From Isoetes taiwanensis (Eukaryota; Streptophyta; Lycopodiopsida; Isoetales; Isoetaceae): a stretch of 64,000 bases of DNA. The stretch covers positions 1,366,001 to 1,430,000 of the forward strand of contig JAJEKV010000039.1 in the NCBI GenBank assembly GCA_021234155.1, written 5' to 3'. Both the position numbers and the translations under genes were made by a program. Positions 58,192-64,000 of the stretch are shown piece by piece. The stretch's first letter is position 1; each line of letters opens with the position of its first letter. The notes beneath the pieces are model-generated. The model was not told the DNA's origin. It saw only the letters and a program-made list of their open reading frames with translations, and did no database searches.

Positions 58192-58380
58192 TGTTCGGAA
58201 TCTTCTTTCTATGGCACCTTTACCTTTTGCCATATATAGCACGTGCTCCACATATAGCACTCTTGCCTATTGTGGCACTAGTCTATTGTGGCACATATTG
58301 ATGTATAAATATGTATCTCATATGAATGAAACATTGTCTTGTCTTGTGGGAAAAGTTGTGTGTGTCTCATATTTCTAACA
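58192..58380 (+). repeat. Copia 3' LTR
   Basis: 189 bp, identical by eye to the 5' LTR. Confidence 0.95.
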
Positions 58381-58739
58381 AATGGGCTTCCATATTAACG
58401 TGGTTTGCCTTGACGGAATAAGCACATTTCATATGCGACATTGCAGTTACTTATCTCACTAGTGCAATCAGCTTTTTTATTGCCAAAGATAAGTTAATAA
58501 ATGCTCTTTAGATAAAACTAGTTATGGTGCCCGGCGTTGCCGGGATTTAGTAATAATTTGAAGAGGTGGTTTGGTAGAACTACATTTATAAATGTAAACC
58601 ATCTCTAGAGTATTATGGATTTGATCTCAATTGTTGAATTGTGGAATTTTATTGTATGTTGGTTTAGTTTATATGACGCTTCTAGGATGGGCTTTAGAGA
58701 ACATATATGTAGAATTGGTGTCTATTTTGATAGACATTT

Positions 58740-58865
58740 TTCTAGGAATAATTAGTTATACGTCTCCAATAGCACAATGTGATGCCCTATAATACACATT
58801 TTCTCAGGAATAATTAGTTATACGTCTCCAATAGCATAATGTCATGCCCTATATGATGCATCTTC
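58740..58865 (+). repeat. Two ~62-bp tandem units
   Basis: GGAATAATTAGTTATACGTC to ATGCCCTATA occurs twice in tandem with few changes. Upstream, at 58,530-58,550, the word GCCCGGCGTTGCCGGG forms a small hairpin. Confidence 0.85.
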
Positions 58866-58869
58866 ATTA

Positions 58870-59587
58870 AAAGATAGAGATCCATGTTATTTCATGAGGA
58901 TGTGGAGTTGTTATGATAGACTTACAAATTACGAAGTGGAATGATATGGCAATTTTGAACCCTCATAATTAACTCTTTGCTTGTATTAAGAAGTCGAGGT
59001 GTCTGATGAGAATAGTTTGCCTTGTGTATTATGTGGAAGGGGGTTATAGCATGTTGCATATTTACATAATGTTATGCTTTTAAATTCCAGTGTAAGCATT
59101 TAAAATCTAATCTAGGTAAAGTGCTAGTCACAGATAGCATCTACCCAAATGCACATCAATGCTATCTTTACCACTCTATGGCATTGCTGGGCATAAATAC
59201 GATCCTATTGTAGAGATATAAAGTAGTTAAATATATGTGCATTACCTACGCATCCTTAGCATGGAGCCGTCCAATACAATGCACGTTGTGACATCGTTAG
59301 TTTGATGCTTACAATGTGAACTATTTGGTTGTATGGTAGTTTTTGTAGTGGTATATAATTTACAATTTTTTTTCCCCTTTTGTTTGGGTGGGAGTGGGGG
59401 GTTGGTTTTAAAACTGAAACATTTGTGAGAATTGAACTTGATTCCTTACATTTGTCTTGTTGCATTTCGGATAATTAGTTGGATTTGCAATTTTTGTATT
59501 TGACATGATCCTAAAAGGGAAAGGAGGTGTGAGCGTGAGTGTGAGTGTGAGCATAAGTATGAAGGGCATTGTTAATCTTCAATATAG
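58870..59587. other. No gene seen
   Basis: AT-rich sequence with no supported features. A short GTGTGAGT-type repeat lies at 59,525-59,555. Confidence 0.4.
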
Positions 59588-59890
59588 TCATGAGTGAAAG
59601 GCCTTTACCATGGTCATGAAGAAAGGGAATGTCAAGAAGACACATCTAGCATAGTCTGCCCGTTTATTGAAGGTAGTCGTCAAAAATAGAAAGTAGCCAA
59701 GACCAAACAGGCTGAAGATGATCACATAAAAGAAACAATGCTCAATGGTCTCGTCCCTTTGCATGCACAGTGGGCACAATGCTGACACTCGAGGATCAAA
59801 TCTGTGGACAAGCACATTCACACGAGGGCATCTGTGAAGAATCTGCCACCAATATGAAAATGAAATTTAGAAAGGAAGTCCAACCACCTT
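59588..59890 (-). pseudogene. LINE fragment with zf-RVT zinc knuckle
   Basis: The minus strand reads WWQILHRCPRVNVLVHRF, then DPRVSALCPLCMQRDETIEH, then CFF. The pattern C-x-x-C...ET-x-x-H-x-x-x-x-C is the zf-RVT knuckle found at the C-terminus of plant LINEs; here the last cysteine of the knuckle appears lost. It is a different LINE family from that at 3-5.8 kb, judging by the sequence around the knuckle. Only this fragment remains. Confidence 0.6.
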
Positions 59891-60642
59891 CCTTAGATAT
59901 ATCTCAGCTTGGCTTTATAGAAATTTTAGTAGTTTATGATTGGTATAAACCACAAACTCACATTTGTTGTGGAGATAATATTTCCAGACCTTGAGCGCAT
60001 GAAGCATAATTATATAAATTACAAATGCCAAGAAGACACCTAGGTAATATAAAATAGATAGAAATGTCAAGGAAACATAGTTACAATTAGCTTGAGATAA
60101 GTCTAGAGTCGTCTTACTTTCTCTCAATTTAGATAGGAAATTCAAGTGGATATCATCACAAATCATTCCAATTCTCCTGCTAACATGGAGCAAAACTATT
60201 GCTTAGCATACATCGTTCATACCGTGCATTAAAGTAATAAACATTAAAGTAATAGCCAATTAATAAACTGGTAAAAGAAAAAGTAGACTTGGGCAGAGCC
60301 AAAATCAAATGTCATGGAATATGCTATATTTGAAGAACATGGGTTGCACTATTAGCTCTTAACTGGTGAACTTGCTTTTAAGGATAGCACTCCATGGTGT
60401 TCTTGAGCTTCAGAAAAAATTGAAAAACATGTCATTAGACTAGTATTTGGAGGAGAAATGTAAATTGTATTGAAATATAAAGATTTCTATATTGTAATGA
60501 AGGAGTGAAAACACAAACTTTGTGGAAAGTCCTGTTTTGAGTTGCTTAGCTTTAGTCTAGGTTGGATTAGAATTATTGCAATTGTATACTATATTATTCA
60601 TGTATATTATTCAAGGTGTCCATAGATCTAGTCTATAGGTAT

Positions 60643-60892
60643 TTCATGTCCTACATTAAATTTAAGCTAGCGCCTTACTTCTCAACCACGACCATGTTTG
60701 AACCAAAGAAAATACACGGGGTTTTTGTGAACTTAGTAAATTTTTTCTATGTTGTCATGTTAAAGCCATAGCGAAAGAAAAAACATACGGAGTTTTTTCT
60801 GATTTTATGCTGGTTCAAATATGACCATGGTTGATAAATAAGGCGCTCGAAATTTAAGTAGGATAAGGCGCTCGAAATTTAAGTAGGAAATG
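60643..60892. mobile_element. MITE-like foldback element, ~250 bp
   Basis: The left end reads CCTACATTAAATTTAAGCTA and on to CCATGTTTGAACCA. The right end is its reverse complement with several changes (TGGTTCAAATATGACCATGG...AAATTTAAGTAGG), giving terminal inverted repeats of about 55 bp. The right end carries a 26-bp internal duplication (GGCGCTCGAAATTTAAGTAG twice). There is no coding capacity. The superfamily was not determined. Confidence 0.7.
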
Positions 60893-61074
60893 TTTCCAAA
60901 AGGCTATATACTCCACTTTTCTATAACTACTTCATGTCAACGTTAAAATTTAACTAATGACACATGTGCATGTGTTTGCAATGTCTTTGTTTTATTGAAA
61001 TCAAAAGCTACGGTAAGAAACTTCATAATGGCATGACAACTTATATGCAATCCAATAGCAAGAAATTGTGGGGC

Positions 61075-61460
61075 AACTAGTCACTTAGTTAGCAAACCTC
61101 TCAAGTGACAGCATATTGATCACCTAGTTAGCAAATTTTGCAAGTGAAAGCATATGTAACAATCGTAAAACATGTTAGCTAACAAACTTCTCAAGTGACA
61201 CCATATATGACAATCGTAAAACATGTTACTTGTCTGTCATTTGTCTGACTTCATCTATATGGTGGCTGTACAACAGCGCCAATGAGCATCGCCTAACAGT
61301 TAACAAAAACATATCTTACAGACATTTATGCCAACCTCTCTAGTGGCATAGGATCATAAGATGTTAATGCCAATGAGTATAGCCTAAGAGTTAAGAAAAA
61401 TATATCCTATAGACAATTATGCCAACCTGTCTAGCGCCATAGGACCATAAGGTAGAAAAA
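61075..61460 (+). repeat. Two sets of diverged tandem repeats
   Basis: At 61,080-61,235 a unit with TTAGC(A/T)AAC(C/T)TCTCAAGTGACA and CAATCGTAAAACATGTTA is repeated two to three times. At 61,280-61,455 a ~100-bp unit with GCCAATGAG(C/T)AT(C/A)GCCTAA and TATGCCAACCT occurs twice. Confidence 0.75.
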
Positions 61461-61499
61461 TAACAATTTGCTTTTGCACATGCCTAGTAAAGCAAATAA

Positions 61500-62780
61500 G
61501 GAACAATTTATATGTGTCTAGGGTGCCCAAATTTGTCTTTTATTGAAGTGCTTATCAGAATCCGCATTGCTAACATCAAACTCAACATCAGATTCAGAAT
61601 TCAACATCATCTATGTCTTCCACTCAGTGCTAAGTGAGAAGGCAAAAACTGGTTTTCATGTTGAAGAAAATAATAGATGTGCATGCTCCATTAAGTGAAA
61701 CCATTTAACTACTTTTAATTTAGAATAGAATAGAATAACAAAACAAAACATAAGAAAACGTCATGGGAAGCATGAAACAACCTTCTAAAACATGAAATGC
61801 TATTTCTGCTTATGTATAACATGGTTTTTTAATGATACAAAGAGGTTGGTTTCTTGTTGGCATACTTTTTGAAGCCTCCATGGATCTGCATAGCATGATC
61901 TCATCCATCCAATATTGGATTTAATTTGGATGCCACCATCATTCAAGATTGGTGGCTATTTACCTTAAGCAATGCCACAATTTGATCTAAGATAGTGTAT
62001 CACAAATAATCCTCCATTGTACTTGATTGAATTCTGATAATGCAATAGACCAATTACCAGGGCTAGATGATTCGCTCCACATGTAGCTAACTTTTGGATT
62101 TGGTGCCTTGAGTATTATTTGCTCTAACTGAACATATGTAGAAATGCCATGCAGAAAAGAAAAACTATTACTATTCTATAACATAATCTATGCACTACTC
62201 TAAACTCCTTACACATCATTTACCAAATATTATCCATTTAAAAAGCATCTGAATAAAACAACGGATTTAGAAAATACAAAGACATCTGATATGCTTCTAG
62301 CGCATAATTAACATGCCGAATTAATTTCCTCTAGCAATGCATAAAGTAGCAACAATTTATATATATATATATATATATAACCAAGTCTGTAGCCAATGGA
62401 AAAAGAAAAAGAATCACTAGCTAATGCACAGCAAAGTCTTTAAGTCAACATCGGGAGAGGTAAGAATAGAAAAATGCTATCTATTTGAGATGCATTCAAC
62501 ACGCATATAGACTCTCTGCAAAAGCATTTTCATAAAGCGAGGATTCAAAAAACACAACAAAGTTAAATACATGTGCATATGGGCTCACCGTCCAAAACAA
62601 TCTGCATAAAACAAAAGATCCAAAGAACATAATGGAATTGAATACTATGGCATGCTACATATTCTAAACGAGATGCATCCTGGACTACCACAGTCGTTGG
62701 ATTCGTTGATCTTACGACCCAGATTGTACCCTGGGGCCTGTGAGTACCTCTCGTTTCGCTTATAGTCATTTATTATTGGA
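61500..62780. other. No gene seen
   Basis: AT-rich sequence without supported coding frames. It includes an (AT)n microsatellite at 62,358-62,379. Confidence 0.4.
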
Positions 62781-62789
62781 GGTGCCTAT

Positions 62790-62955
62790 GATTTCGAAAT
62801 ATGAAATACGATTTCGCCTAAGGTTTTGAGAGAATATCGAACCTCTATACGACTTTGCCTAAGATTTTAGAATATGAAATACGGGGGCTCAAACCTCTAC
62901 CAAAATAACTCAATGTCACTTTAACGGTTAACCAATAAACCAGTGAGCTAATGTG
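62790..62955 (-). mobile_element. Weak SINE-like candidate
   Basis: On the minus strand TTAGCTCACTGGTTTATTGG is followed about 40 bp later by GGTAGAGGTTTGAGCCCC. These resemble pol III A and B boxes. Downstream, the block TAAAATCTTAGGCAAAGTCG and a second similar block repeat. Neither ends nor a tail could be fixed. Confidence 0.3.
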
Positions 62956-62959
62956 ATTA

Positions 62960-64000
62960 TTTTTTTATCTTGAATCTATGTTTTTTTTTTATAACAACCC
63001 ATTCAATTGTTTTAGGGATATATGGACTATGGTTTCAAGAATTGTTATTTTTTATAATTTATATCCATATCAAATCCCCCCAGAACCCCCTGTTATTTTG
63101 CTTCTGTTATTTTGCTACATATGAGAATCAACTTACACTATTAACTTCTGCTAGCAATGCCAGAGAATCAACAACATATCCATATATAACTAAGTCTTTC
63201 ATAGCCGATGGAGAAAGAGTCACCATATATTTAGAATAGAATATGTTAAATAGTATTGAGTCTCAAATTCGGAATGGCTTGTCCCTAAAAAAACTACAAT
63301 ATCTCTGATCCCGAGCCTTGACCTAGTGCATCTTTGAGATCTTTTATCCAATAACAATAATCTCATATCTTCAAGATCTATGGGAGCATCTACTCTACCT
63401 TTGGGCATATAATACATCCACTATTGTGTTCGTAGGAGCAAACACTTAAATAATAAGACACTTATAAACGTAGTGAACACTAAGCAAGGAATGTAACAAC
63501 AATAACTACTGTGGCCTCTTACAAAAAGCATAACAATAATAACTACTGCTGTTTCTTTCAAAATCCAATAGGTCTGGTAAAGAGATTTAAATACCTCAAT
63601 AGAAGCAATTGATCTCTTCAAAATGCTTATTAGCCAAGCCTTAGGTAAAAGCTGCAAGTACAACTTGAGCACTCTGCAAATAAAAGATAAATACTTTATT
63701 CATGTTCCTCAACCTCAGAGGTTATTCAAAAAAGAGACCTCCAAGTATGTAAACTCCACCATTTGTCTGCATATTTTTGCATCAAGCAATAGCCACTGTG
63801 AAGAGGTAAAATCATTGCGAAATACTTTTAAGATATAAATACAGTAAAAAGTTGTCATCGATGCCGTGATTTTTGAGAGTGTCAAACTCATACCATAAGG
63901 AAAAAAAAGAATGATAAACTCATACCCAAGAGCAAAATCTGACAACAATGATTGGATCATGAATTTAGAGCCATTTACCTGCTCAATCTGGCTTTGTTCT
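62960..64000. other. No gene seen
   Basis: AT-rich sequence to the window edge. A short direct repeat, (A/T)ACAATAATAACTACTG, occurs twice near 63,495 and 63,535. Nothing else stands out. Confidence 0.4.

Larger units (their letters stand above)
53626..58380 (+). mobile_element. Complete Ty1/copia LTR retrotransposon, 4,755 bp
   Basis: Two 189-bp LTRs (53,626-53,814 and 58,192-58,380) start TGTTCGG and end CTAACA, and I find no difference between them. A primer-binding site follows the 5' LTR directly and a purine-rich tract precedes the 3' LTR. The inside encodes gag, protease, integrase, reverse transcriptase and RNase H in copia order. Flanks read CAAAT before the 5' LTR and AATGG after the 3' LTR; only AAT is shared, so the target duplication is not clean. 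Identical LTRs mean a young insertion, yet the inside has many frameshifts. Confidence 0.95.

Noticed and set aside
53626-58380. Clean 5-bp target-site duplication for the copia element
   Set aside because: CAAAT matches on both sides only if the terminal CA of the 3' LTR is counted as flank. With standard TG...CA ends only AAT is shared.

Overview
This is a nuclear window from a land plant, and my best guess is a fern or another early vascular plant. Four things point to a plant: a four-exon class III peroxidase, a Ty1/copia element primed by initiator tRNA-Met, a fragment of plant mitochondrial 26S rRNA, and very sparse genes separated by repeats. The fern leaning is inference. It rests on the style of a PPR fragment and on a gene family (DUF7869-like, with the motif HEDIDALF) that I associate with ferns, lycophytes and mosses.

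Layout. 1-0.7 kb: hAT transposase remnant. 3.1-5.8 kb (minus): a frameshifted LINE. 6.7-6.9 kb: PPR remnant. 8.1-11.5 kb (minus): DUF7869-like gene A. 11.8-13.7 kb: two tandem 0.9-kb repeats. 14.3-15.4 kb (minus): two exons with matching splice phase. 15.7-18.5 kb: two small acidic-protein genes behind near-copies of one promoter. 19.35-22.2 kb (plus): ParB-like gene 1. 24.6-29.2 kb (minus): ParB-like gene 2. 30.9-33.8 kb (plus): DUF7869-like gene B. 33.85-35.4 kb (plus): a segment resembling the first half of a beta-class DNA methyltransferase. 35.4-48.3 kb: repeats, a kelch remnant and a mitochondrial rRNA insertion. 48.3-49.9 kb (plus): the second half of a degenerate methyltransferase spliced in frame to an FCP1-type phosphatase domain. 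51.1-52.3 kb: the intact peroxidase gene. 53.6-58.4 kb: a complete copia element with identical LTRs. 58.4-64 kb: a LINE fragment, a MITE, a SINE candidate and tandem repeats.

The unusual part is 15.7-36 kb plus 48.3-50 kb. Intron-bearing genes for ParB-like proteins, RNase-H/DDE-like proteins, a decayed DNA methyltransferase joined to FCP1, and acidic or RG-rich proteins lie together. Their introns carry two families of short perfect palindromes, one on CACGCC/GGCGTG and one on AATTGGGC/GCCCAATT. ParB plus DNA methyltransferase is a bacterial or phage combination, so the cluster may be the remains of a large mobile or endogenised element. That is a hypothesis.

Quality warning. Many real genes here are broken by small frameshifts, including the copia element whose LTRs are identical. 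One tandem pair differs at all twelve CAG/CTG sites of a 350-bp stretch. Part of the window may therefore hold systematic sequencing or consensus errors, and 'pseudogene' calls should be read with that in mind.
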